From the NCBI GenBank assembly GCA_021827685.1, contig JAKAUM010000006.1:1-47455 (forward strand): a stretch of DNA of 47,455 bases. The letters are read 5' to 3'. A program made the translations under genes and the position numbers. Positions 1 through 8,544 of the stretch are shown here, piece after piece (the first letter of the stretch is position 1; every line of letters starts with the position of its first letter). Source of the stretch: a bacterium. GTDB taxonomy: Bacteria > Patescibacteriota > Minisyncoccia > UBA6257 > 2-01-FULL-56-20. The notes beneath the pieces were generated by a model. That model made no database searches. It saw nothing but the letters and a program-made list of their open reading frames with translations, and was not told the origin of the DNA.

Positions 1-495
<495 letters not shown>

Positions 496-514
496 GCCGT
501 TGCGCGCACGGAAC

Positions 515-769
515 ATGCAAGTCGGCGTCTATTCGCTCCAAAAAGTCCTCTACGAGGGAGAAGCTTGCGAGGTGAACTGTGCGACCCAGGCGGGGGAAAT
601 TACGATTCTCGACCACCACCGGCCGCTTATCTCCATTTTGACGAAAGGGGTGATAAAAATCATTGACAAAGAATTAAAAGCGCATTATATTCCCGTGAGC
701 TCCGGGTTTCTTGAGGTTCGCGGGGGAACCGAAGCAAAATTCTTAGTAGAGGAGAGCGTGATTGGTTAA
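515..769 (+). CDS. atpC: F1F0 ATP synthase epsilon subunit, short form (beta-sandwich domain only)
   Basis: MQVGVYSLQKVLYEGEACEVNCATQAGEITILDHHRPLISILTKGVIKI..., immediately after atpD; 84 aa; ATG at 515 preferred over the track start at 428. Confidence 0.88.
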   Translation: MQVGVYSLQKVLYEGEACEVNCATQAGEITILDHHRPLISILTKGVIKIIDKELKAHYIPVSSGFLEVRGGTEAKFLVEESVIG

Positions 770-785
770 CGTTGCCACCTTCTTC

Positions 786-1211
786 ATGGAACCTGTCCTG
801 TTTAAATTCGAATCTCCGGCGGAATACTACGAGGCGGAAGTATTCGTCTTGTGGTGCTTCGATTGGAGATTCGACCGCTTACTGGACAAATTTAAAGCTC
901 GTTTTCGCCAACCCGATTATATAAAATGGGCCGGCGGGGCGAAAGCCTTGGCCGACGGAGGGGCCGACCGCGAGGCGGTCTTAAACCAAATCCGTTTGTC
1001 GGTCAGGTTGCATCGTCCGCGCAAGGTCGTGCTGATGGCTCACGCGGACTGCGGCGCTTACGGGGAATTCAAAAACCCCGACGACGAGTTTGCTCATCAC
1101 TCGGCGGAACTCGAAAGGGCGGCGGAAGCCATTCTGAGAGAGCCGGATCTAGCGCACATGGAAATCGAAAGCTATTTTGCCGACTTCTCTGGCCTGCGCC
1201 GGACGCGCTAG
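786..1211 (+). CDS. beta-carbonic-anhydrase-like protein
   Basis: Contains CFDWRFD (CxDxR) and HADCG (HxxC) zinc-site motifs; ATG at 786 preferred over TTG at 762. Confidence 0.6.
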   Translation: MEPVLFKFESPAEYYEAEVFVLWCFDWRFDRLLDKFKARFRQPDYIKWAGGAKALADGGADREAVLNQIRLSVRLHRPRKVVLMAHADCGAYGEFKNPDDEFAHHSAELERAAEAILREPDLAHMEIESYFADFSGLRRTR

Positions 1212-1230
1212 TTTCGGCATGCAGTGTTTA

Positions 1231-1261
1231 AGGCGAGGGCAATGCCCTCGCCTGATTTTTT
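1231..1261 (+). terminator. rho-independent terminator
   Basis: AGGCGAGGGC-AAT-GCCCTCGCCT followed by a T-run. Confidence 0.85.
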
Positions 1262-1278
1262 ATGATATTCTGGATCGT

Positions 1279-1560
1279 ATGGCAGTGAGCGGCGCAAAAA
1301 GGATCCGGGAAACATTCAAGGAGAAAGTGTACCGGGTGGTTGCGGCCATTCCGCGAGGAGAGACATTGACTTATAAGGAAGTCGCTCGCCGCGCGGGGAG
1401 GCCGCTTGCCTATCGGGCGGTGGGGAACATCATGCACCGGAATCCGGACACGAAGCGCGTGCCGTGCCATCGCGTCGTGCGGTCCGACGGGGATCCGGGC
1501 GGTTATGCGCGCGGCCGGAAAAAGAAAATGCTATTATTGAAGCGCGAAGGAGCGCTCTAG
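1279..1560 (+). CDS. MGMT/Ogt-family methylated-DNA--cysteine methyltransferase (C-terminal domain only)
   Basis: FKEKVYRVVAAIPRGETLTYKEVARRAGRPLAYRAVGNIMHRNPDTKRVPCHRVVRSDGDPGGYARG; PCHRV active site. Confidence 0.9.
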   Translation: MAVSGAKRIRETFKEKVYRVVAAIPRGETLTYKEVARRAGRPLAYRAVGNIMHRNPDTKRVPCHRVVRSDGDPGGYARGRKKKMLLLKREGAL

Positions 1561-1584
1561 GCCGCGCGGGCTTGCTCCGAGAAC

Positions 1585-1677
1585 ATGAAACGCAAGCTTA
1601 AAATCCTGTCCATCATTTTCGCCGCCATTATCGCGGTTTTACTCGCGATTTTGATATTCGTTCCGGCGCCGCGCTGA
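1585..1677 (+). CDS. putative 30-aa single-TM microprotein
   Basis: MKRKLKILSIIFAAIIAVLLAILIFVPAPR*: Lys-rich N-terminus plus hydrophobic helix; overlaps the 3' end of the convergent gene. Confidence 0.35.
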   Translation: MKRKLKILSIIFAAIIAVLLAILIFVPAPR

Positions 1678-2230
1678 AATTATATTTTCTTCCCGCCCAG
1701 TAGGGCCCGGCGTAATCCACGCCGGTGCGCCGCCGCGCGATGATTGCGCGAGGCGGAATTTTCGCCCCGCGGTCTTCGAACCAGAGCCCCGTCCGCCGCC
1801 CCGCCGGCTTGCCGCAGTGCGCTTTACCGATGCCGAGAAACCGCGCAAGGAGCGCCGGGCCGCGGAGCGGGCGTTCCTCTCCGGTTGCGGGGTCGCGGGA
1901 GACGCCCGCGCGCAAGAGGACGGCGGCCGGATATCCTTCGGGGCCCGTCACGACGTTGGCGAGCCAGTGCATGCCATAGGTAAAATATACGTAAAAGCGG
2001 CCGGCCTTGCCGAACATGGGCGCATTGCGCGGCGTCCGTCCGCGGCTCGCGTGCGATGCGCGGTCGCGCGGCCCGTCGTAAGCCTCGACTTCGGTGATCA
2101 TGAGCGCCACGGCCCGGCCGCGGCGGCCGCCGCGGCCGGGGAAGCTGCGCACGAGATATTTCCCCAGGAGCTCGCGCGCCACCTTGGTCGCCGGGCGGTC
2201 GAAAAAATCGGCAGAAAGAAAAGTCCTCAT
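1628..2230 (-). CDS. 3-methyladenine DNA glycosylase (MPG/AAG family)
   Basis: MRTFLSADFFDRPATKVARELLGKYLVR...ITEVEAYDGPRDRASHASRGRTPRNAPMFGKAGRFYVYFTYGMHWLANVV; start set at 2230 from homology and the -10 box 7 nt upstream. Confidence 0.93.
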   Translation of the reverse strand: MRTFLSADFFDRPATKVARELLGKYLVRSFPGRGGRRGRAVALMITEVEAYDGPRDRASHASRGRTPRNAPMFGKAGRFYVYFTYGMHWLANVVTGPEGYPAAVLLRAGVSRDPATGEERPLRGPALLARFLGIGKAHCGKPAGRRTGLWFEDRGAKIPPRAIIARRRTGVDYAGPYWAGRKYNFSAAPERISKSRVKPR

Positions 2231-2236
2231 TTCGGG

Positions 2237-2243
2237 TATAATA
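2237..2243. promoter_or_regulatory. overlapping bidirectional -10 (TATAAT on + / TATTAT on -)
   Basis: TATAATA between divergent starts 2230(-) and 2246/2252(+). Confidence 0.6.
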
Positions 2244-2245
2244 GT

Positions 2246-4729
2246 ATGACTATGGACGAGCGAATACAAACCGCGCCTACTATTCTCGCCGTATTCGGGG
2301 CAACGGGGGATCTCATGGCGAAAAAAATCGTACCGGCGCTTTTTGACCTGCATGTCGGGGGCAGATTGCCGAAAAGATTCGCCCTCGTCGGCGTCTCGCG
2401 GCGCGACTGGAGCGACGACGACCTCCGCGCACATCTGCGCGCCATCCTCCGCGCGCGGGCGCCCGGCGCGAAGGAAAAGGACATTTCTTCCTTTCTTGAT
2501 CTTGCCGTCTACCACCGGCTCGAATTCGCGAAAATAGGCGATTACCGGGCGCTTTATGGCCGGCTGAAGGCGATTGACGGCGGATGGGGGGCGTGCGCGA
2601 GCAAGCTTTTCTATCTCTCCGTTCCTCCGCGGTTTTACGGCGACATTCTTGACCGCCTGCGCGAGAGCCGCCTTGCGGAGGGCTGCAGTCCGGAGGAAGG
2701 ATGGACGCGCGTGCTTGTCGAGAAGCCCTTCGGGCACGACGAAAAAAGCGCGAAGGCGCTCGACGCGCGCCTCGCGCGGCTTTTCAAAGAAGAGCAGATT
2801 TACCGCATCGACCACTATCTTGCGAAAGAGACGTTCCGCAACGTGCTCGTATTCAGGTTTCTTAACAATCTTTTTGAAGGCGAATGGGGCGGCGGCTTGA
2901 TCGAAAAGATATATATCCGGGAATACGAGAACATCGGCGTGGAAGGCCGCGGCGCCTTTTACGATCCGGTAGGCGCCCTGCGCGACGTCGGCCAGAACCA
3001 CCTTTTGCAGATGCTCGCGCTCGTTACGATGGAGCGGCCGGAAGACCTTTCGGCGGCGGCCGTGCGCCGCGCGCGGGCCGCGATCCTCGGCACGCTCATC
3101 CCGCCGACCCTCGAAGAAGTCCGCCGGAGCACGTTCCGCGCCCAGTACGAAGGATATCGCTCAATCAAGGGCGTCGCGCCGCGCTCCGATACCGAGACGT
3201 ATTTCCGCGCGCAGGCGTTTCTCGCGCACCCGAATTGGCAGGGCGTGCCGATCATCCTTGAAGCGGGAAAGCGGCTCCGTCCGAAGGAAGAGGGCGAGGT
3301 TACCGAGATAGAAGTCGTGTTCAGGCATCCGAAGCCCTGCGCATGCCCTCCGGGCGGCAGGCACGCGAGCAATGCCATCGTCTTCCGCCAGGATCCGCGC
3401 GAAGAAATCGCAATCCGGTTTTGGGCGAAAGCGCCGGGGCACGCGTTCAAGCTTGAAGAAAAAACGATCGAAGCGTTTCTCGTGCCGCACGCGGAGGGAA
3501 CGCGCCAATACGTCGCCGAATACGAGAAGCTTCTCCTCGACTGCATCGCGGGAGACCAGACGCTTTTCGTTTCGAGCGGGGAGGTCGCGGCGATGTGGCG
3601 TTTCGCGGATCCGATCCTTGAGGCCTGGAAAAAGGGCGCAGTGCCGCTTCGGCGCTATGCTCCCGATCACGGCGCCATTGCCGCTGAAGCGGAGGCGCAG
3701 GCGGGGTCGGCCGCGCGGGCGGCGGTTCCCGCGATGCCCCGCGCCATCGGACTGTACGGCCTCGGGAAGATGGGAGCGAACGTGGCGCGACAGCTCCGCG
3801 AGAAAGGGTGGCGCGTCGTCGTTGCGAACCGCTCTCCGGATCCCGCCGCCGCGATGGCGGCGGACGGATTCGAAACGGCGGAAGGGGCGGGCGGGCTTGC
3901 CGCGGCGCTTTCTTCTCCATCAATGCCCGCGTCCGGGCCCGCGCCTTCCCGCGGCGCGGGCCGCCGGCCGCGCCGCGTCATCTGGCTCATGATTACGGCG
4001 GGCAAGGGCGTGGATGAATTCCTTTTCGGCGCCCGCGGCGGTTCGCCGCGCGCCGCGCGCGGGCGCGGAGGACTCGCGGGATTCCTGCGCCGCGGCGACA
4101 TCGTGATCGATGCGGGCAATTCTTTTTACGAAGACACGATCCGCCGCGCGCGGCGGTTCGCCGCGCGCGGCGTGAAATTCGTCGACGTCGGATTTTCGGG
4201 CGGCCCTTCCGGCGCCCGGCGCGGCGGATCGCTCATGGTCGGGTGCGACGCCGAAACGTTCGCGTATCTTGAGCCGCTTTTCGCCGATCTCTCGGCGCCG
4301 CTCGGCTACGGCCGCATGGGCGCGCCGGGCGCGGGCCATTTCGTGAAAATGGTCCACAACGGGATCGAGTACGGGATGATGCAGTCCCTCGCGGAAGGGT
4401 TTGCGCTTATGAAGAAATCGCCTTTCAAGCTGGATCTCGAAGAAGTCGCCCGCGTATATAACCGCGGGAGCGTGATTGAATCGCGCCTCGTCGGATGGCT
4501 TGGAGAGGCCTTTGGGGAGTACGGAGAGGATCTCGCAGGAGTTTCCGGCGCCGTTGCCGCGACGGGTGAGGGGGAGTGGACCCTGAAGACCGGCCGCAAG
4601 CGGGGGCTCCGCCTTCCGGCGATAGAGAGCGCATTCAAGTTCCGCATCGAATCGAAAAAGAAGCCGAGCTATGCGGGCCGCATCCTGTCCGCCCTCCGCA
4701 ACCGCTTCGGCGGCCACTCGGTCAAATAG
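2246..4729 (+). CDS. bifunctional glucose-6-phosphate dehydrogenase / 6-phosphogluconate dehydrogenase (Zwf-Gnd fusion)
   Basis: One uninterrupted ORF: N-half FGATGDLMAKKIVPALFDL and RIDHYLAKETFRNVLVFRF (G6PD); C-half from codon 497 IGLYGLGKMGANVAR, DVGFSGGPSGARRGGSLMVGC and HFVKMVHNGIEYGMMQ (6PGD). Alternative start ATG at 2252. Confidence 0.93.
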   Translation: MTMDERIQTAPTILAVFGATGDLMAKKIVPALFDLHVGGRLPKRFALVGVSRRDWSDDDLRAHLRAILRARAPGAKEKDISSFLDLAVYHRLEFAKIGDYRALYGRLKAIDGGWGACASKLFYLSVPPRFYGDILDRLRESRLAEGCSPEEGWTRVLVEKPFGHDEKSAKALDARLARLFKEEQIYRIDHYLAKETFRNVLVFRFLNNLFEGEWGGGLIEKIYIREYENIGVEGRGAFYDPVGALRDVGQNHLLQMLALVTMERPEDLSAAAVRRARAAILGTLIPPTLEEVRRSTFRAQYEGYRSIKGVAPRSDTETYFRAQAFLAHPNWQGVPIILEAGKRLRPKEEGEVTEIEVVFRHPKPCACPPGGRHASNAIVFRQDPREEIAIRFWAKAPGHAFKLEEKTIEAFLVPHAEGTRQYVAEYEKLLLDCIAGDQTLFVSSGEVAAMWRFADPILEAWKKGAVPLRRYAPDHGAIAAEAEAQAGSAARAAVPAMPRAIGLYGLGKMGANVARQLREKGWRVVVANRSPDPAAAMAADGFETAEGAGGLAAALSSPSMPASGPAPSRGAGRRPRRVIWLMITAGKGVDEFLFGARGGSPRAARGRGGLAGFLRRGDIVIDAGNSFYEDTIRRARRFAARGVKFVDVGFSGGPSGARRGGSLMVGCDAETFAYLEPLFADLSAPLGYGRMGAPGAGHFVKMVHNGIEYGMMQSLAEGFALMKKSPFKLDLEEVARVYNRGSVIESRLVGWLGEAFGEYGEDLAGVSGAVAATGEGEWTLKTGRKRGLRLPAIESAFKFRIESKKKPSYAGRILSALRNRFGGHSVK

Positions 4730-4736
4730 GACCGTC

Positions 4737-4946
4737 TTACTTTTTTTCCTCGTATTTCGCGATTTCCGCCTGGAGGAATTCTTTCGCGCCCGGGTTCGTC
4801 ATTATTGAGACCATCCGTTTTGCCTCGTCGAGATGCGCGTCCAGATCCGTGGCATAAAAGAGGGCGAGCGTCATGTCGGTCGAGTCCTCGGGCGGCCTCT
4901 CGGGCGCGCCCGTTTCCCTCCTCGGTTTCTCCATATTTTTGTTCAC
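4737..4946 (-). CDS. hypothetical protein, 69 aa
   Basis: MNKNMEKPRRETGAPERPPEDSTDMTLALFYATDLDAHLDEAKRMVSIMTNPGAKEFLQAEIAKYEEKK; protein-like composition, fills the gap between genes. Confidence 0.55.
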   Translation of the reverse strand: MNKNMEKPRRETGAPERPPEDSTDMTLALFYATDLDAHLDEAKRMVSIMTNPGAKEFLQAEIAKYEEKK

Positions 4947-5010
4947 GGAAAGCTTATTGCCATCTTATCAACATGCGGTTTTCGCGTCCAGTGCCGTATA
5001 ATTAAACCAT

Positions 5011-5994
5011 ATGATGCCCGACGACATAAGGAATTATGCGAAGCAGTTCGAGTACGAGCCGGTCGTGGAGAACGCCGGGAAGCTCGGCAGGCGGAAATTC
5101 TCAAAATTCCTCGTGGCCGGGATGGGCGGGTCGCATCTCGCGGCGGACATCCTGAAGGCGTGGCATCCGGACCGGCATATTGCCGTTTGGTCCGATTACG
5201 GCTTGCCGCCGATGAGCGACGGCGATTTAAAAGAGCACCTTATCATCCTGAGCTCGTATTCGGGGAACACCGAAGAGGTCGTTGACGCATTCAATGCGGC
5301 TCGCGCGAAGCGTTCCGCGATCGCGGTCGTCGCCGCGCGCGGGAAGCTCATCGCGCTCGCCCAAAAATCCGGCGCGCCTTACGTGCAGATGCCGGATCTC
5401 CGCATCCAGCCGCGGATGGCGACCCCGCTTTCCCTGCTTGCGACCGCCGCCGTGATGGGGGAAAAAGGATGGGTTGCAGAGGCGCGGGCGCTTGCGCCCC
5501 ATCTGCATCCTTCGCGGGAAGAGCACCGGGGGCGCGACCTCGCGAAGCGCCTGCATGAAGCGGTGCCCGTGATATACGCTTCGGCGCGGAATGCCGCGGT
5601 CGCCTACAACTGGAAAATAAAGTTCAACGAGACCGGAAAAATTCCTTCATTCTGCAACGTCGTGCCGGAATCGAACCATAACGAAATGACGGGATTCGAC
5701 GCAAAGGGGAGGGCGGCGGCGCTCTCGGGGCATTTCCATTTTGTGTTCCTGAAGGACGGCGACGACGACCCGCGCATCACGAAGCGCATGAGCATTCTCG
5801 AGAAACTTCTCCGCGACCGCGGCTTCAAGTCGGAAGTGGTACTGCTGCAGGGCAAATCCCGCCTCCATAAAATTTTTAACGGGCTCCTGCTCGCGGACTG
5901 GGCGGCGTACCACACGGCGAAATTCTACGGCACGGAGCCGGAGCAGGTGCCGATGGTGGAGGAATTCAAGAAGCTCATGTCCCGCGGGCGGTAG
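5011..5994 (+). CDS. bifunctional phosphoglucose/phosphomannose isomerase (SIS domain)
   Basis: FLVAGMGGSHLAADIL, LIILSSYSGNTEEVVDAF, VVPESNHNEMTGF; TATAAT 8 nt upstream. Confidence 0.88.
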   Translation: MMPDDIRNYAKQFEYEPVVENAGKLGRRKFSKFLVAGMGGSHLAADILKAWHPDRHIAVWSDYGLPPMSDGDLKEHLIILSSYSGNTEEVVDAFNAARAKRSAIAVVAARGKLIALAQKSGAPYVQMPDLRIQPRMATPLSLLATAAVMGEKGWVAEARALAPHLHPSREEHRGRDLAKRLHEAVPVIYASARNAAVAYNWKIKFNETGKIPSFCNVVPESNHNEMTGFDAKGRAAALSGHFHFVFLKDGDDDPRITKRMSILEKLLRDRGFKSEVVLLQGKSRLHKIFNGLLLADWAAYHTAKFYGTEPEQVPMVEEFKKLMSRGR

Positions 5995-6066
5995 TCGGGA
6001 ACGAAGCCCGCGGGGCTCCGCGCTCGTTTTAGAAAAATTTTATCGCCCTTGTGGCAGAGTGGCTCC

Positions 6067-6927
6067 ATGGAGGCGCTCCTCGGGTTGGTTTCCCATTTTT
6101 ACGTTCTCGTGAGGCATGCCGCCGGGCTTCGGTGGTTTCGCGGAGGCGCCGCCGCCCGCGAGGGCGGCCGCATGGCCGCCCTCGCGGGCGGGAGGCTTTT
6201 TGCCGATTTGTCGCATGAGCTCCAGACGCCGCTCACGATCCTGAGGGCGGATCTTGAGATACTGTCGGGGAAGAGGAAGGGCGACCGCGCCGCGGCGCTC
6301 CGGACGATGGGCGCCGCGACCGAACGCATGTCGCGGATGGTGGAAGGATTCCTCGCCGCCGTCCGGATGGAATCTCTCGGGGAAGAACTGGAGCTCCGGG
6401 AGTTTCTTCTCGCCGAATTATTGGAGGAGGTCGGGGATGACTGCGCGCTCGTCGCCGAGGACGAGGGCGTCGAGCTTTCGTTTTCGTGCGGCAGCGCGGC
6501 GCTCATCGTGGCCGACCGCGACAGGATGAAGGAAGTGGTGTTGAATCTCGTGGGCAATGCCTTAAAACATACCGGCCGCGGCGGCGGGATCGCGGTATCG
6601 GGGCGCATCGTGGCTGACGGCCGCGCGCGGAGCGCGGAGATCGCGGTCTCTGATACGGGTACGGGCATCGCGCCGGAAGAGCTCCCGCGCATTTTCGAGC
6701 GGTTTTACCGGATTGGCGGCGATGCGTCGCGCGGCACCGGCCTCGGCCTGCATATTTGCCGGAAGATCGTAGAGGCCCATGGCGGCAGGATCGCGGCTTC
6801 GAGCGAGCTTGGGAAGGGGAGCTGTTTTACCGTGTTTTTGCCGCTCTCCGACGCGCCGTCTGACGGCGGAGAAAGAGGCGCGCCTTCCGCGTCGTTGCCG
6901 CGCCGGAGCGGCGGAAGCGCCCTATGA
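6067..6927 (+). CDS. soluble orphan sensor histidine kinase (HisKA + HATPase_c)
   Basis: FADLSHELQTPLTIL (H-box), VLNLVGNALKHTG (N-box), VSDTGTGIAPEELPRIFERFYR, GTGLGLHICRKIVEAHGG. Confidence 0.92.
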   Translation: MEALLGLVSHFYVLVRHAAGLRWFRGGAAAREGGRMAALAGGRLFADLSHELQTPLTILRADLEILSGKRKGDRAAALRTMGAATERMSRMVEGFLAAVRMESLGEELELREFLLAELLEEVGDDCALVAEDEGVELSFSCGSAALIVADRDRMKEVVLNLVGNALKHTGRGGGIAVSGRIVADGRARSAEIAVSDTGTGIAPEELPRIFERFYRIGGDASRGTGLGLHICRKIVEAHGGRIAASSELGKGSCFTVFLPLSDAPSDGGERGAPSASLPRRSGGSAL

Positions 6928-6931
6928 TATA

Positions 6932-7738
6932 ATGAAAAAGCGAAAAATGATCATACCCGAAGCGGAATTACGCGGAGATTTCTATATGCGCCGGACGGAT
7001 GATTTGGTGTTGGACGGGGATGGGCCCAGCCAGAATTTTTCGGGAGGCGCCGCCGTCAAAGAATACGTCCTTCGCGTCCGCGATCTGCCGCAGGAAGAAA
7101 AGCCGCGCGAGAAACTTATAAAGTACGGCCCGGGCGCGCTTTCCACGGGCGAGCTTCTCGCCGTGCTCCTTAATGCGGGCACGAAGAAGGAGGGAGTCCT
7201 TTCGATGTCGCGGCGCATTCTTAAGGAATACGGCGAAAACGCGCTCGTATCGCAGAAGGATCCGAAAAAAGTGGGCGCGACGCTCGGCATCCCGCTCGTA
7301 AAGGCGTGCCAGCTCGTTGCCTCATTCGAGCTTGGCCGCCGGCTTTTCCAATCGCCCGCCGCAGGGCGCCCCATGACGCTCCGTACGGCGAGCCAGGTAT
7401 TCGACTATCTGAAGGACATGCGCGATTTGCAAAAAGAGCATCTGCGCGGCCTCTACCTGGACAGCCATTACCGACTCATTCACGATGAGCTCGTTTCGGT
7501 GGGGAGCATGACGGCGAACGTGGTGCACCCGCGCGAGGTGTTCCGCCCCGCGCTGGAGCATTCGGCTTCCGCCGTCATCCTCGCGCATAATCACCCGTCC
7601 GGCGTGCTTGCTCCTTCCGAGGCCGACCTCGCGGTGACGCGCCAGATCATCGAAGCGGGGAAGATCATGGGCATCGACGTGCTGGATCACGTCATCATCG
7701 CGAAATCGAAATTTGCGAGCATCCCTGCGGAATATTGA
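6932..7738 (+). CDS. radC: RadC-family JAB/MPN domain protein
   Basis: EHLRGLYLDSHYRLIHDELVSVGSMTANVVHPREVFRPALEHSASAVILAHNHPSGVLAPSEAD. Confidence 0.93.
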   Translation: MKKRKMIIPEAELRGDFYMRRTDDLVLDGDGPSQNFSGGAAVKEYVLRVRDLPQEEKPREKLIKYGPGALSTGELLAVLLNAGTKKEGVLSMSRRILKEYGENALVSQKDPKKVGATLGIPLVKACQLVASFELGRRLFQSPAAGRPMTLRTASQVFDYLKDMRDLQKEHLRGLYLDSHYRLIHDELVSVGSMTANVVHPREVFRPALEHSASAVILAHNHPSGVLAPSEADLAVTRQIIEAGKIMGIDVLDHVIIAKSKFASIPAEY

Positions 7739-7740
7739 GC

Positions 7741-7768
7741 GCGGGTTTTTCTCCCGCCCCGTTTTTTT
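7741..7768 (+). terminator. possible rho-independent terminator
   Basis: GCGGG-N7-CCCGC, a 4-nt gap, then T7. Confidence 0.4.
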
Positions 7769-7791
7769 GCTATGATAAGGACGCTTTCCTC

Positions 7792-8544
7792 ATGCTTGAG
7801 ATATCCCATCTGACGAAAATCTACAAGGGGCGCGCCGTCGTGGATGACTTTTCCCTGAAAGTCGACGCGCCCATTTTCGGCTTCCTCGGCCAGAACGGTG
7901 CGGGAAAAACCACTGTCATGAAAATGATAGTGGGGCTTCTCGAGCCGACGAGCGGCGAGATCTCCCTTGACGGCGCGCCGTCCGCGAGCGCGGCTTCCAA
8001 GCGGCGGATCGGGTACATGCCCGAAACCCCCTACTTCTATGAGAACATGACGGGGCTGGAATTTCTTAAATTTTGCGACGAGCTGGACGGTTCGGCGCGG
8101 GGCCCCGCGGCCGGCGCGCGCAAGGGGCATTATGAAGCCCTGTTGCGCCGCGTCGGGATCTACGAAGCGAGGAATGCCGAGGTGCGCACGTATTCCAAGG
8201 GCATGCGCCAGCGGCTTGGCTTCGCCCAGGCTCTCGTAAACGATCCGGAGTACCTGTTTCTCGATGAGCCGCTCGACGGGCTTGATCCGGTCGGCCGCCG
8301 CGAGATGAAAGAGACCATGCTCGAGCTTAAGAAAGAAGGAAGGAGAATCTTTTTGAATACGCATATCCTCTACGACGCCGAAGAAATTTGCGACGAAATG
8401 GGCGTGGTGCACGAAGGCAAGCTGAAGTACGCCGGTCCGGTGAAGGAGTTCGCCGCGGGGAAGCCGCTCGAAGAGAGGTTCATGGAAGCAGTCGGCGCCC
8501 GGGAAAAGGCCGCGCCGCAGGCGCATACGTCCCCGCGCGCATGA
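7792..8544 (+). CDS. ABC transporter ATP-binding protein
   Basis: GQNGAGKTTVMKM Walker A, YSKGMRQRLGFAQAL signature, YLFLDEPLDGLDP Walker B. Confidence 0.95.
   Translation: MLEISHLTKIYKGRAVVDDFSLKVDAPIFGFLGQNGAGKTTVMKMIVGLLEPTSGEISLDGAPSASAASKRRIGYMPETPYFYENMTGLEFLKFCDELDGSARGPAAGARKGHYEALLRRVGIYEARNAEVRTYSKGMRQRLGFAQALVNDPEYLFLDEPLDGLDPVGRREMKETMLELKKEGRRIFLNTHILYDAEEICDEMGVVHEGKLKYAGPVKEFAAGKPLEERFMEAVGAREKAAPQAHTSPRA

Noticed and set aside
1628-3001. 457-aa minus ORF as a single protein
   Set aside because: Only the part from 2230 downstream matches MPG glycosylase; the N-terminal extension is antisense to the G6PD gene.
3920-4717. 265-aa minus ORF opposite the 6PGD domain
   Set aside because: Antisense frame in strong G6PD-6PGD coding sequence; no motifs.
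6050-6110. tRNA-like start GCCCTTGTGGCAGAGTGGCTCC
   Set aside because: No anticodon arm or T-loop (GTTCRAATC) follows; the region is the 5' end of the histidine kinase ORF.
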